Assembly: GCA_964019135.1 (NCBI GenBank)
Contig: OZ025255.1
Location: forward strand, 39,772,811-39,836,810
Source of the DNA: Arenicola marina
Taxonomy: Eukaryota; Annelida; Polychaeta; Arenicolidae
DNA: 64,000 nt
Direction of reading: 5' to 3'
Position numbers and translations under genes: made by a program. Of this stretch, positions 43,624 to 53,307 are shown piece after piece (the stretch's first letter is position 1; each line of letters opens with the position of its first letter). Below the pieces are notes generated by a model. It had not been told where the DNA came from, ran no database searches, and saw only the letters and a list, made by a program, of their open reading frames with translations.

Positions 43624-43893
43624 CTAATCGTTTTGCGTTCGCAACACGTATATATAGTGCTCTTGAATTTGACTGGCAACGCGCATGCGTCCTTTCCGTT
43701 TCAAAGATTCACACACATCATGGGTAAATAAACTTAATACATCGCGTCGTCCATCATGCCACACGTTGTCTGCTAAAAAACTTTGTATGATGCATTGGTA
43801 AACTTTCAATGAATTTGTCATTTTAACACCTTCCTCCCATTGAGCGTGGGATTGAAAAGTTTCTTCAGTACTTTGACTCCACAGCATACCCAT
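43624..43893 (-). CDS. Small Polinton protein of unknown function
   Basis: Likely start ATG 43893 (MGMLWSQSTEETFQSHAQ); about 90 residues with YQCIIQSFLADNVW and KRKGRMRVASQIQEHYI. TATAAATA at 43953-43960 is about 60 bp upstream. The end overlaps the region just before the ATPase ATG. No known domain. Confidence 0.45.
   Translation of the reverse strand: MGMLWSQSTEETFQSHAQWEEGVKMTNSLKVYQCIIQSFLADNVWHDGRRDVLSLFTHDVCESLKRKGRMRVASQIQEHYIYVLRTQND
43649..43656 (-). promoter_or_regulatory. TATA box (TATATATA)
   Basis: 30-37 bp upstream of the ATPase ATG. Confidence 0.5.
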
Positions 43894-43929
43894 TTTCAAA
43901 ATGTGACAGGTGGAGTAGACTGAGCGCGT

Positions 43930-44187
43930 CAAAGGCTCAGTTGGCTATAAGTTATTTATAATACTGACGTCAGCTGTAATCTGTTGCCGCGACAATCAAA
44001 GTATGAGTCACCATGTGCTATTTATAGAACTGACATCACTCTGTGAGCGTGCTTCTAGGAGGTTCGAGATGAGTCATCGTTATGAAACAATGGTAAATAT
44101 CGCAGATGTCAGCACAAATGGAAGCGACGTAATTGGTTAGTTATAAAACGTTCGAAAATAACGCATGTGACAGCAGTTTGGAGCGTC
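43930..44187. promoter_or_regulatory. Divergent control region with CRE and AP-1-like sites
   Basis: Lies between minus-strand genes and the only plus-strand gene. Contains the palindromic CRE TGACGTCA (43965-43972), two TGAGTCA AP-1 sites (44004-44010; 44070-44076 within the palindrome GATGAGTCATC), minus-strand TATAAATA at 43953-43960 and 44019-44026, and plus-strand TATAAAA at 44142-44148. Sites are exact matches to consensus, but chance matches are possible. Confidence 0.55.
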
Positions 44188-44562
44188 ATGGACAGCATGG
44201 AGGTTAAGTTTCATCGTATAAAGTTGCCTTTAGGCGAAGATCATTTTGCGGAGATTGAAAGAAATACCAAAAATGACTTTCTGATATACATCTCTTTACC
44301 ATCAGGCCGTCGAGTAAAATTAACTTCTCAAGCGTGGCGAGCTGTAGCTGACAACGCGGCGGCCATCGACAGAGCCCTGAAACTGATTGGACGCGAGACG
44401 GTACAAGTCGCCCCGCCCCCTTGTCAGTTAAATGTCGTCCCAACCCGTGAAGAACTTCCACCCTCTCAAGAACTTCCACCCTCTCAAGAACTTCCACCGG
44501 CACAAGATTTCAGTTGGTTGACTGATGCATTTGAGCAATGGTCTAAGATCATTCGTGAATAA
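44188..44562 (+). CDS. Polinton plus-strand protein, PC4/ssDNA-binding-like
   Basis: ATG at 44188 (MDSMEVKFHRIKLPLGEDHF) is preferred, as the frame upstream opens only with GTG. The middle section FLIYISLPSGRRVKLTSQAW then AVADNAAAIDRALKLIG resembles small PC4-like or DNA-binding domains, but weakly. The C-terminal third has three ELPPSQ/ELPPAQ repeats and an aromatic end (FEQWSKII). The stop overlaps an AATAAA (GAATAAATA), so cleavage could occur directly after the gene. TATAAAA is 46 bp upstream. The only gene on this strand of the element. Confidence 0.55.
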   Translation: MDSMEVKFHRIKLPLGEDHFAEIERNTKNDFLIYISLPSGRRVKLTSQAWRAVADNAAAIDRALKLIGRETVQVAPPPCQLNVVPTREELPPSQELPPSQELPPAQDFSWLTDAFEQWSKIIRE

Positions 44563-44834
44563 ATATAACTGTTACGATATTATAGCGTTTCGTTGATTGT
44601 GGGATGTAATGAAATACACTTGATTCCAATATAGAAAGCATTTATTATGGTCATGTAATACATAATACAATATATATATAGGCAAATACCGTCGTTTCGT
44701 TATATATAGCGTCCAGACAACCGCAAGGAAATATTCAAGAGTGGCATACTAGTCATTTTACACATATTACATCGTCACATTCATAATAGATAACTTGGCC
44801 AACATGCGAGCGAACATGGAAAGTTATATATAAT

Positions 44835-44874
<40 letters not shown>

Positions 44875-44940
44875 CAGAAAAGAAAAAAGTTAATAATCTA
44901 TATTGATCCTGTACAATACATCCCACTTATAAGTCACTTT
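44563..44940. other. Convergent intergenic region, TA microsatellite
   Basis: Between the plus-strand gene and the polymerase stop. TA repeat at about 44838-44869. No ORF. Confidence 0.6.
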
Positions 44941-44943
44941 TCC

Positions 44944-46489
44944 TTACACTTCTTTCTTTTCCCCCTCTTCGTCATAGGGGCAAAGAGTAATGTCTAAAGG
45001 CACGGTGTGTATTCCATCGCCCTGTACCTGTCTCTTTACGTACATGTACGAAAACCCCGCTCGCTCTTGTGTATAATAAGTAAGGATCTCGTTATTTTTT
45101 ACTAAAAATCCCCTGTTGGTAACTGACCGAGTAGTTTTATTTTCAATTACGTCACGAAATATTTCCTGTGGATTAGAAATCCATCGCTTTTGAAGACCTT
45201 TGCTGGATAATTTAGTAGATTCATCTTTACCCACCACCAGATAAGATTTAGACGATAGACCTAAAAATGTTCTGCCATTACTAAATTCCGTCTTGAAGAG
45301 ACCTGGCGTTCTAGCATCATATTGTTCGTGGCTCTTGCAACATTGCCTTGGGAAAAAGTAATTTTCCGCGGTGAAACGTTTAGTGTTACAGTGGTGATAT
45401 AGATCATTCATTATTTCTTCTTTTTCTTCGGGAAGAAATACATCTTCCAGTTTCGGTTCAGACAATGCCAGATACAAGCTATCCGTGTCCGTTTCTAGTA
45501 ACTAAAATTTGCGATAATCTACCTTGGCACGCAGAAAGTCAAAATAAAATTGTAGCATACGTTGTTTGGCTCTCTGGAGAATAAACAGTGCATTTTGTAC
45601 TGGTATGTCCAACTTCAAGGTTTTCTTCGACATTTCTAACTCAAACATATCAGGACTTATTTCATTCAAAGCCCGGAATTGGGGATCGTTTACCTTCTGA
45701 CAAGCCGATGCTCTGTCGAAAACGTACTGTACATTTCGAAATTTCTCTGGTTGCATTAATTGTGCGCCATAGGCGGAATTCCCTTGAATTTTAGCCAGAA
45801 ACGCCAACAGTGATTTCGAAGAACTGTCTCCTTCTCGTCTGGCTGTGGTTACATAGTCTACAAAGGGGGCAAAACACTTTTGCTTGCGATACTCCACGGC
45901 GTCGTAAATACGTGTCACGCGAAGACCATGCTCCAAGTACCACTTCAGTAAAGGAGTCGTGAGAAGAAGTCTCTTGCCTTTCATCCCACTCACCAAAAGT
46001 CTTTTGGGCGTTTTGGATAAATTATTCTGTCTAACAAAATCTTGCATGTGGTCTCCCCACATTTCGTAACTCACGTTGGTCGTACAGATTAACGGAGGAA
46101 ACTCAGCGTAGTACTATCGCGGCGACATTCCTTTTGCTTTACCAGCCATAGCTGTATCTTCCCACTGTTCGGGCACCTCAATATCGACTTCCAGGTAACC
46201 AAAAAAGGAATCGTCCTTCACTCCTTGTAATATACGGATGGGATCTACTCTACCCATACCATGACGTCGAGTAAATGGCGGTGACTGAGAAACTGCAAAA
46301 TCTTTCATTTCGGGGCAGAACCTGACAGAATTGAAATAGTCGCATTCCCATTGTTCAATGACAGAATAACCATATTTTTCTAATTGTTTTACACGATTTT
46401 CGGTTCGTTTTCTTCTTTTTTGCCTCAGCTTTTCTTTCTTCTCGTCTTCACTCTTCATGCATTCGTGACCGTGCCAGTAACAACCTGTA
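44944..46489 (-). pseudogene. POLB: Polinton protein-primed type B DNA polymerase, C-terminal part, two TAG stops
   Basis: One frame from about 46489 to 44944 is interrupted only by TAG at 46114-46116 and 45502-45504. Visible parts: GCYWHGHEC (end of exonuclease/linker), YYAEFPPL, KIQGNSAYG (motif B, Kx3NSxYG) and DTDSLY (motif C, directly after the second stop). The terminal-protein and exonuclease regions are missing on the 5' side. TATTTTTACAG just before GCYWHGH could be an acceptor or a junction of the deletion. The polymerase would replicate the element by protein priming; this copy should not. Codons next to the stops fit single-base changes. Confidence 0.88.
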
Positions 46490-46566
46490 AAAATATATCG
46501 AATTTGTTGGTACATTATTACTGTTTTTTTTTTGTTTTTTGTTGTTGTTTTTTCTTTATTTTCCAC

Positions 46567-46997
46567 ACTGAGGTGACGGGCGTACAGTCGCTTATTAGAA
46601 TTGCATTACTCTTCTCTCACAAGACAAGAGGGTGCCAACCTAAGGTGATTATTCTCTCGGTTCCTTCACATTGACCCTATCACTGGGACACTCGAAACTC
46701 TCCATACACTAATAGTTACATTCAGCATTTCCGTGTATTTCTAACCAAACCGCGGGTGCCATGAAACGTGCATGCAAGCCTGCTTTCCCCTATGACTAAC
46801 GCGTCATCACCAACATGTCCAGACTCGTTTTCCAGAGTCGGCAGTTGGCACGATATAGCCTTCCAGGCTGAAAGTGCCGTTAAACCCCAATCAAATCAAC
46901 CAGAGTCGGCAGTTATTCCCCCACCAAGCTCTTCGGGGTATGACTCATGCAGAACGTGTTCAGACACGTTACACACCGCTAAGGAGGGAACGAGAGG
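46567..46997. other. Polinton right interior, non-coding
   Basis: Contains a direct repeat CAGAGTCGGCAGTT (46834 and 46911 region). No domain recognised. Place where the polymerase 5' part would be expected. Confidence 0.4.
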
Positions 46998-47333
46998 GAC
47001 ACAAGTCATTAAATTCAACGCAACGACTGTTTTATAAGTTATTTTTATGAGTTTTAAAGCATCCACTGAACAAGTTATTATAACACGCAGTGAAGCGACT
47101 CTTATTATAACGCGATTATCCACCCACGGGGCAGTTGGCGGAAGGGGGAGGGGGGAGAGGGCAGTTGGTTCATGATCGACGGGACGCGGGAGGCGGGGGC
47201 GTGGTGTAGGGTGGGGCGTGGGGTACCCCCACCCCTCTCTACCAAGCATGGGGTGGGGGTGGAGGGGGGCGTGGGGTGGCGTGGGGTGGCGTGGGGGGTA
47301 CGGTGGGGACAGCCGAACTCCTTCCTAACTACT
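46998..47333 (-). repeat. Polinton right terminal inverted repeat
   Basis: About 336 bp, inverted match to 36442-36844. Lacks about 55 bp between GGATAATCGC and GTTATAATAAG that the left TIR has; a shared CGC at the deletion edges suggests slippage or microhomology. Confidence 0.92.
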
Positions 47334-47339
47334 CGCCAT

Positions 47340-48317
47340 GTGGGAAGAGCGTGGGGAGGGGAGGCCGTCCCCCAGAAAAATTAGTTTCTTTACTGCCAGG
47401 TCACGATAAAAAAGGAGAACTCCCCACGTACAATCAAAGGGCCTAAAAAGGTAGCATGATACAAAATTGGCGATTTCCCGATTCACGGTTATTTTATATT
47501 AAAAGTCTCAATTCACGATTCATGAAAATCCTTGATCACGCCGTCAGCCAATACCCCCCCCCCCCCCCCACCATGGCTGCAGGCCCACGTGTGATTGTTA
47601 ACGATATTCGCTCTGACAGTTGCGCGACGCGAGCAGTTCACATCTTCCGCCAAGACGAGCGGAGAGTGAGCGGGCGATTCGAAATTTGTTGTGTGGGAAA
47701 AGATGGACATGTCATGGAACATCGGGTGTGTTGAAGATATTAACGGTGCTACCCAGTAACATAATATCTATGGAAACAATTCTGGATTTGGCGGTGAGTG
47801 TTGCTTAGTTTGTTTCACAGAGATGCGGTTAGACGCCAACCCAAGGCGTTCAGGGGTAAAATACTTGGTTGGCTCTGTGGCTGTAGACGGGCCTGGTCAG
47901 ATTTTTGCCCGTCCTACAGCCACAGAACTGGGGCTAGATTTACATCAGCTGTCAACCGGACTATGGCTAGAATGAAAACTTAGCTAAAACACCCTATGTG
48001 TTGCACTAACACAGCTTAACCTTATAACCAGGAGGAGGTAGAGCGAAGTAAGGGCACGTGTTCGTCTTCTCCCTAGTCTTGTAGGTCCACTTTGCCCAGC
48101 ACACATTGCTCGTAGGACGGGGGGAGCTGAAGGCGAAAAACAAATGCGAACCACTTTTAGGGTACATCAGAGGTGAGACACTTAAAAAAAAAATCTTATT
48201 TTGTATAGATTTTAACTTTAGCCTGGGCTGTGTTTCTGCATATAACTTTAGAATAGTTATTATTTGACGACCTTCAGTTTTTGTGGTAGTATTTTACCAT
48301 CGTCAGAAAGAATATTT
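47340..48317. other. Non-coding stretch between Polinton and arrestin copy 2
   Basis: Poly-C run near 47554-47570 and the hairpin repeat at 47779-47940. I found no final arrestin exon here. Confidence 0.45.
47779..47940 (-). repeat. Hairpin-containing dispersed repeat, copy 2
   Basis: Inverted relative to 29421-29585. Arms CTGTGGCTGTAGACGGGC and GCCCGTCCTACAGCCACAG form a near-perfect stem. Confidence 0.8.
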
Positions 48318-48584
48318 CTACATGCAAACTTGGATAAATTGGTAATGATAAATATGATACACAAACTCACAAGAAGATGCTTCACCACCGCAAGCCTCCG
48401 CGTCTGGCGCTGTTGGCTGACTTGGCGGAGGGAGGGGCATGCCGGGCGGAAGGGCAGGTGGAAAGGCCGGCGCCGAACGCATCGGTTCAAACTCGCCATA
48501 CTTGTTTCTCAGGGGTATCGTTCCAATGGTAATGTTCAAGGGTAACTCGAGGCCGTGCGCGGGCCAGGGCGGGTCTACAATCAA
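48318..48584 (-). CDS. Arrestin copy 2, last visible exon
   Basis: Acceptor TTGTTTTTGTTTCAG, then TTGATTGTAGACCCG. Encodes the final C-domain strand (LELPLNITIGTIPLR) and a Pro-rich tail. Either it ends at the stop at 48318, or at the strong donor TTCTT/GTGAGT (exon end 48371), which would need another exon downstream. Confidence 0.75.
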   Translation of the reverse strand: MIVDPPWPAHGLELPLNITIGTIPLRNKYGEFEPMRSAPAFPPALPPGMPLPPPSQPTAPDAEACGGEASSCEFVYHIYHYQFIQVCM

Positions 48585-51500
48585 CTGAAACAAAAACAAT
48601 AGATGATAGCAGTCGTGATGCGTATATACAAGTCTACCGACTCAATATATATTTAAAATAGACGCATACAGATAGGCCTACTGACCGTTTTTAACATACA
48701 ATTGTTACGATTCCTCAGTAGCGGCGCATGCGAGCGAATACGTAGACACATAATATCTAAACAGATATTGGTGAATGTATAATTAAACTGGAAACTCGAA
48801 CTAAAAACATATCACATACTAAAATAGTATTATTTATATTTTTGGGATTTGATTAGCGTTTGACGGCAATATCAGTTTGAGCGGCTATATCGTGCCATAC
48901 TAGTTCGACCGCGAGTTACCCTAGATCTACGGTCAAGTCCGTCAAGACACAAAATTCTGTTCAGGAGCAATAGCCAGTAGCAATAAAACCCTGAAAGTAA
49001 GTAATCAAGTGCAAGCAGGTCGGTAAAACATTCCAAAAAAGTGTGCTTTGTGATGACCTGAACACTGACCACGACACGGTACCGGATATCAATGATGCGG
49101 CAATGAGGCAACGCCGATGGCGGCAGAGGCGGGATCTGGAGTCGCTCTCCGGTCCAAATTTCGGACTCTCCCGGCGGGATCTGTCCCTTCCGGATCTTCG
49201 CCACGGTCTTAATATCGACCCGAGTGCTTCCTGTAGCGCTATATACTATCCTCTGTCGGCAAAACATTACATACGATGGTGACATGTATTAAAAGCGTGG
49301 CTTAGGCCATCAATGGCTGGTTTAGGCCATTGGTGGTTTAGGCCATTTTTGTGCACATAAGGGCTAAACTGCACCCAGGAACCCACCGCGACAATGAAAG
49401 ATGAATGGATGAGAAATTCCCCAGATAAGTTACTCGGGCTCGAATTCCAAACCAGGATCTATTGATGACACTACGGTCTAATGCGTTAACCACCACACCA
49501 GGGAAGATTCTGGAGATTCTGGAGCATTGAAAAACGGCTTTTGAATTTTCATGGTCAACGGATAAACTGACTGGATTAATATACGTAATTGGTTGTGTGA
49601 CAACAGAACATATGCGAAAGTATAAAGTTAGCCGACAACGGATATTGACATAAGGCTTATTATATCAACGTGTATTTACAGGAAAATAACTTACCATAGA
49701 TAGTTTCACTTTGGAGCACACCATGGTCCTGTTGCTCTTGTTGTCCACTTCGCCATTTAATATGATGTATTCCCCGGGGACAAAACCACCCTTGTCGATT
49801 CGAAACACGGCCGATATGGGGCCGCTCCTACAACACAGACAGCACAACGTCTTGGATTTCTGTCCCTGCCTTGGAGTCTGTAAGTTAAAAGGGTATTCGA
49901 TGCGTTACAAGGCAGTCTAGAATACTAGGTAACAAAACATGGCACCCCCCAACTGTCGTATAACATTATCTATTTTGTACAACGTTCTGCCAAAAGTAAT
50001 TACCGGTTAAATTGATGGATGCAATTGCGTCTTAGGCTACCTTTGGGCACACATTTGCTATATGCTGGGCCAACAACCACGGAAGTAATGAAGAGCAACA
50101 GCTTTCTCTAGAGATCGTAACTAAGTATAAATCTCTGATTTCGGGTGCCTTAAATGGCATAGGTGTTTCTTGAGCAACAATAACTCTGGCACTTTCTACT
50201 TTTACATCGAGCATTAGTTCTCATTCCACATACCAAAGCATCTGGTTCCAGGTTAAGATCCAAGATACTGTGCACAGTGAAGGCCCTCTTACAGGTGTGG
50301 TCGACCTTCCATGGCTTGTCAATGGTACCCTTCAGCCAGTAGCGGACATGACCCACGGAATCCTCGAAGGACGAGGGCAGGTTGGGGGGCAGGGTGAACT
50401 GGAAGGGGTACATATGGCGCCCCACGGGGTGGTAAAGGTGGTCCCCGGCGGAAGCTGTGGACAACAGAACAGGTCATCAAACACGTTATTGACTATATAT
50501 GTGTCGAAATATGTGTTAAAATTCAAATTAACAAGATCACAAACATTTGTCACATTAATAGATTCCAGTTTTGAAGATTGCTTCAACGAATGAAGCTCAT
50601 TTAGTTCATTTATCCATTTGCGCACATGGTATACCAACCATTTCCAAATAGTGTTATTTCGAAGTTGAAGTAGGTCTCCTCGGCATAGAGGTAATTTGGG
50701 CTATTAGAGCTGTATTCGCCACCTGGTTGCGGCTCTGTCCAGAGGACGCCGGCGTCCCCGTGAAACAAAAGCCTTACCCCTAGGGTAAAAACAGTGTAAT
50801 GATGTCAGCATATCTGATGTCAGCATATAGAGGTGAAATATATACTAAGGAAAAAGTGTTCAAGAATATATATATTATGAGGGTCGGATCCAGATATGCT
50901 GGAAAAAGGGGGACCGGTTTCGAGTAATGGCCCCTCTCAAATGTTTAATGGTATAAATGTCGGCCCTAATAGAGGGGCCGGGGCCGGGGCCGGGGCCGGG
51001 TCGGGCCCCACCTGGATCCGCCCCTAACCATAACCGTTTGAACCCACAGTAGGCTAAAGGGAAAGCCAAGACCAGCGATGAAGGATTTTTTTTTTGAAAC
51101 TATGAAACCAAAGATGAATGAAGATCAATGAATGAAATGAAACACTTACAAGCATCCATGGGACTTTCATGCAGTGGTTTGTGGTCCATTATATCATCTC
51201 GCCAGCGGTACATGCGTCATTAAGCAAATTAGGTACACAGATACTGCTATTTACATGCGCTGGTCATTAAAAGGAAGCCAAGACCAGCGATGAATGATTT
51301 TTTTGTTGAAACTATGAAACAAAAGCAGTTCATCCTCAGTACATCGATATGTTAACGGAGTAATCATCGATTGAACGCTAACCACTGCCCCGGTCATAGA
51401 GGTAGCGCATTGCAGCTGCTGATGACGTCACGGTAGAGGTCTGAACTTTCCCACCTCGCCTGCCCGCTGTTGTAGCCCGTCACCAGGCCCAGATTATTTG

Positions 51501-52269
51501 ACTCGTGAGTTCAAAAACAACTCACGTGCCCCGTCAATCGTAATGGCTGCCATAGCTTTGGGATATATGGTTTATGTTATCACAATTAAGCGTATGGGCT
51601 GGATCGTGTAACATGAGAACAAAGGTCTTCGTGGAACACCATTTACGTGCATGCCTTGCGACAGCGCATCGTCTGGTTCAGGGGACGAGTGTCCAGAGTT
51701 GGTCTATGTTCCGAGATATCGGCTTACAGGCCACTACAGTCGACACTCCAGACGTCGTTACAGAGTGTTCATATCCTTAATCCTGATTGGTTGATAAAAG
51801 GCCTAAATTATATAAATGTCTCCACCCTCCGAAAGTACACTTATTTGGCGACAATAGTGGTTTTTAAGCCTAGACTATTTTTTTCTCCGCGAATTTGTAA
51901 CTATGATTTTTTTCATTCGTGAAACGTATCTTTAGACTTTATTCTTCCACTATATTATTTGCAGTTGAGCAAGCTACCTCTCAACCACAGTGCAGCTGCC
52001 GGGGCCCGCAGCTGCTACCAAATTAGTATATCTAAGGATGTTGTGGAAAGTTTGTTAGGTCCATAGCAAATGCATAGCAGGATTTAGAGGCATTTTAAGA
52101 ATTGCTATTATGAGCAGGATAATGACAACTTCTGTAAATCAAACAGCTTACCTCGAACTTTCATAGGCTTGTTCATGTCAACAACAACATGGCCAGTCAC
52201 ATTCTGGCCTGCTTGGAAAACTTCATCTGTATTATCTAGGTTTATGGTGAACTCCCGAAGTTTACCCAT
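48318..52269 (-). CDS. Alpha-arrestin (arrestin domain-containing protein), copy 2
   Basis: Six minus-strand exons: 52152-52269, 50639-50779, 50234-50454, 49695-49877, 49058-49252 and 48371-48584 (or read to a stop at 48318). All borders are GT/AG and phases agree. It starts MGKLREFTINLDNTDEVFQA, typical for ARRDC proteins. N-domain: LLFHGDAGVLWTE, YPFQFTLPPN, GHVRYWLKG, LDLN. C-domain: RSGPISAVFRIDKGGFVPGE, NKSNRTM, IPPLPPSALPHC, IGTIPL. The visible tail is proline rich (PPGMPLPPPSQPTAP) without PPxY. The gene end is uncertain: GTGAGT inside the last segment could splice to an exon that I cannot find. Expected role: cytosolic trafficking adaptor. Confidence 0.87.
49058..49252 (-). CDS. Arrestin copy 2, C-domain exon
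   Basis: The exon is 195 bp, phase 0. Acceptor TTTTGCCGACAG; donor CAG/GTCATC (weak beyond GT). Reads RIVYSATGSTRVDIKTVAKI, WTGERLQIPPLPPSALPHC and IDIRYRVVVSVQ. Confidence 0.87.
49325..49515 (-). mobile_element. tRNA-derived SINE in arrestin intron
   Basis: On the minus strand CTGGTGTGGTGGTTAACGC (A-box-like) and GGAATTCGAGCCCG (B box) sit about 35 bp apart, followed by the body containing TATGTGCACAAAAATGGCC. The 3' body recurs at 63575-63690. Flanking TSDs not identified. Confidence 0.65.
49695..49877 (-). CDS. Arrestin copy 2, C-domain first exon
   Basis: The exon is 183 bp, phase 0: acceptor TTTTAACTTACAG, then ACTCCAAGG; donor ATG/GTAAGT. Encodes TPRQGQKSKTLCCLCC, GPISAVFRIDKGGFVPGE and NKSNRTMVCSKVKLSM. 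Confidence 0.9.
50234..50454 (-). CDS. Arrestin copy 2, N-domain exon 3
   Basis: The exon is 221 bp: acceptor TTGTCCACAG then CTTCCGCC, donor TTG/GTATGT. Encodes GDHLYHPVGRHMYPFQFTLP, SFEDSVGHVRYWLKG and FTVHSILDLN. Confidence 0.88.
50639..50779 (-). CDS. Arrestin copy 2, N-domain exon 2
   Basis: The exon is 141 bp: acceptor TTTTTACCCTAG, donor AATG/GTTGGT. With the split codon from exon 1 it reads RGVRLLFHGDAGVLWTEPQP and YAEETYFNFEITLFGN. Confidence 0.87.
50881..51025 (-). mobile_element. Short hAT-like non-autonomous element
   Basis: Ends GGGTCGGATCCAG and CTGGATCCGCCCC are imperfect inverted repeats. The interior contains GGGGCC repeats (GGGCCGGGGCC), and the left part matches 2004-2220. 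About 145 bp. TSD not clear. Lies in the first intron of arrestin copy 2. Confidence 0.6.
51058..51322. repeat. Duplicated GCCAAGACCAGCGATGAA block
   Basis: About 50 bp (AGCCAAGACCAGCGATGAA, poly-T, GAAACTATGAAAC) at 51063-51112 and 51272-51320. Confidence 0.75.
51776..51953 (+). repeat. Dispersed repeat shared with 8829-9000
   Basis: Same motifs in the same order and orientation as at 8829-9000. Here in the first intron of arrestin copy 2. Confidence 0.75.
52152..52269 (-). CDS. Arrestin copy 2, first coding exon
   Basis: ATG at 52269 in ACCATGG context. 118 bp ending in phase 1 at CGAG/GTAAGC. Reads MGKLREFTINLDNTDEVFQA then VTGHVVVDMNKPMKVRG. TTGTTTCCATAG at 52290 upstream may be an acceptor of a 5' UTR intron. 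Confidence 0.9.
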
Positions 52270-52908
52270 GGTAGATTCTGTATGGGCCCTATGGAAACAA
52301 TAATATAAGGCACTAATTATACACACTTAATCAACCTCAAATTATAACTATGCTTTGAGAAATTCAAGCCAACTTATTTGGTCTGATCAAACAAGTTGGT
52401 ATATGGCCTTCATACAAATTGTTACAATATTTGGCACAAGAGACATACAATTCGTGAAACACGTGAGAATTCTTTTTGATTGCTTTTTATGCAACTGACA
52501 TATAGCTAAAGGATTAATCTATGTGGAAATACATATACAGAGTTAGGCCCACTTGCTTCCCTTAGAAAAGTCAAATGTGCCTATTCATTCTCCATGACAA
52601 ACACAGGACAAACACCAAACCTCAATGAAATCTCCAAAGACTGTCTGTGACATATAGATACACTAAATAAAATTATGAACACACAGTCATTCAAACATTG
52701 ACCTCTGTTATACTTATAGGTTTGAGCTGTTTCAGTCCAAATATATTCATGTATCAATAAGCAATACATTTCATGCAGATGTTATACCTGTTAATTAGTA
52801 TGACGACATGAATATATCACATGACCAATCTTGTACATAATACTGGATGTGACGTCACAAGATACCACATGACCAGTTGCCAAGAGCTTTACCAAACAAT
52901 TCAAGTGA

Positions 52909-53005
52909 TGCTGGAATCGAGACACAACGTACGACAATCGCTTCACAAGATACTTCATGACGGCTACTTTAATATAACAAGTAAGTGGCACCAAGAACTA
53001 ACACA
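52909..53005 (+). repeat. 5' LTR remnant (97 bp)
   Basis: Differs from 57117-57213 at one base (CGCTTCAC versus CGCTCCAC). Followed directly by the primer-binding site. Confidence 0.8.
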
Positions 53006-53307
53006 TGGTGTCAGAAGTAGAAATGAAATCCACGCCATAAAAAAAGAGAGCCACAACAAGCCAACAGGAGCTTCAATCGCATCACATTTCAATAACGGAT
53101 AACACAGGATCCCTCAACCGGCAATTCAAGGTCAAGGCCGACCGACTTTTCAACTACAACGCGGCAACGGACAGTCAGATTTTTCAACTTCAATTCAAGT
53201 TCGATGGATGACTGTGTAGTATACTAACCTGCAGTGCAGAAGTCAACGAGAACAGGTATCAATTACCTTGATAACTAACTTATAAGTGAGTGTTTCTAAT
53301 TTGCATC

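Larger units (their letters stand above)
36436..47339 (-). mobile_element. Polinton/Maverick element, 10.9 kb, with TIRs and 6-bp TSD
   Basis: The element spans 36442-47333. Both ends start AGTAGTTAGGAAGGAGTTCG as inverted repeats, and CGCCAT flanks it on both sides (36436-36441 and 47334-47339). AG-starting TIRs and 6-bp TSD are diagnostic for Polintons. The gene set agrees: adenain-like protease, major capsid, integrase with chromodomain, packaging ATPase, and protein-primed type B DNA polymerase. At 10.9 kb it is shorter than the usual 15-20 kb, mainly because the N-terminal part of the polymerase is absent. Genes overlap by a few bases and almost all are on the minus strand. Confidence 0.95.

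Noticed and set aside
44944..46566. TAG as a sense codon (alternative genetic code) in the Polinton polymerase
   Set aside because: Other genes end normally at TAG/TAA/TGA, and the capsid has a TGA break; ordinary nonsense mutations explain both.
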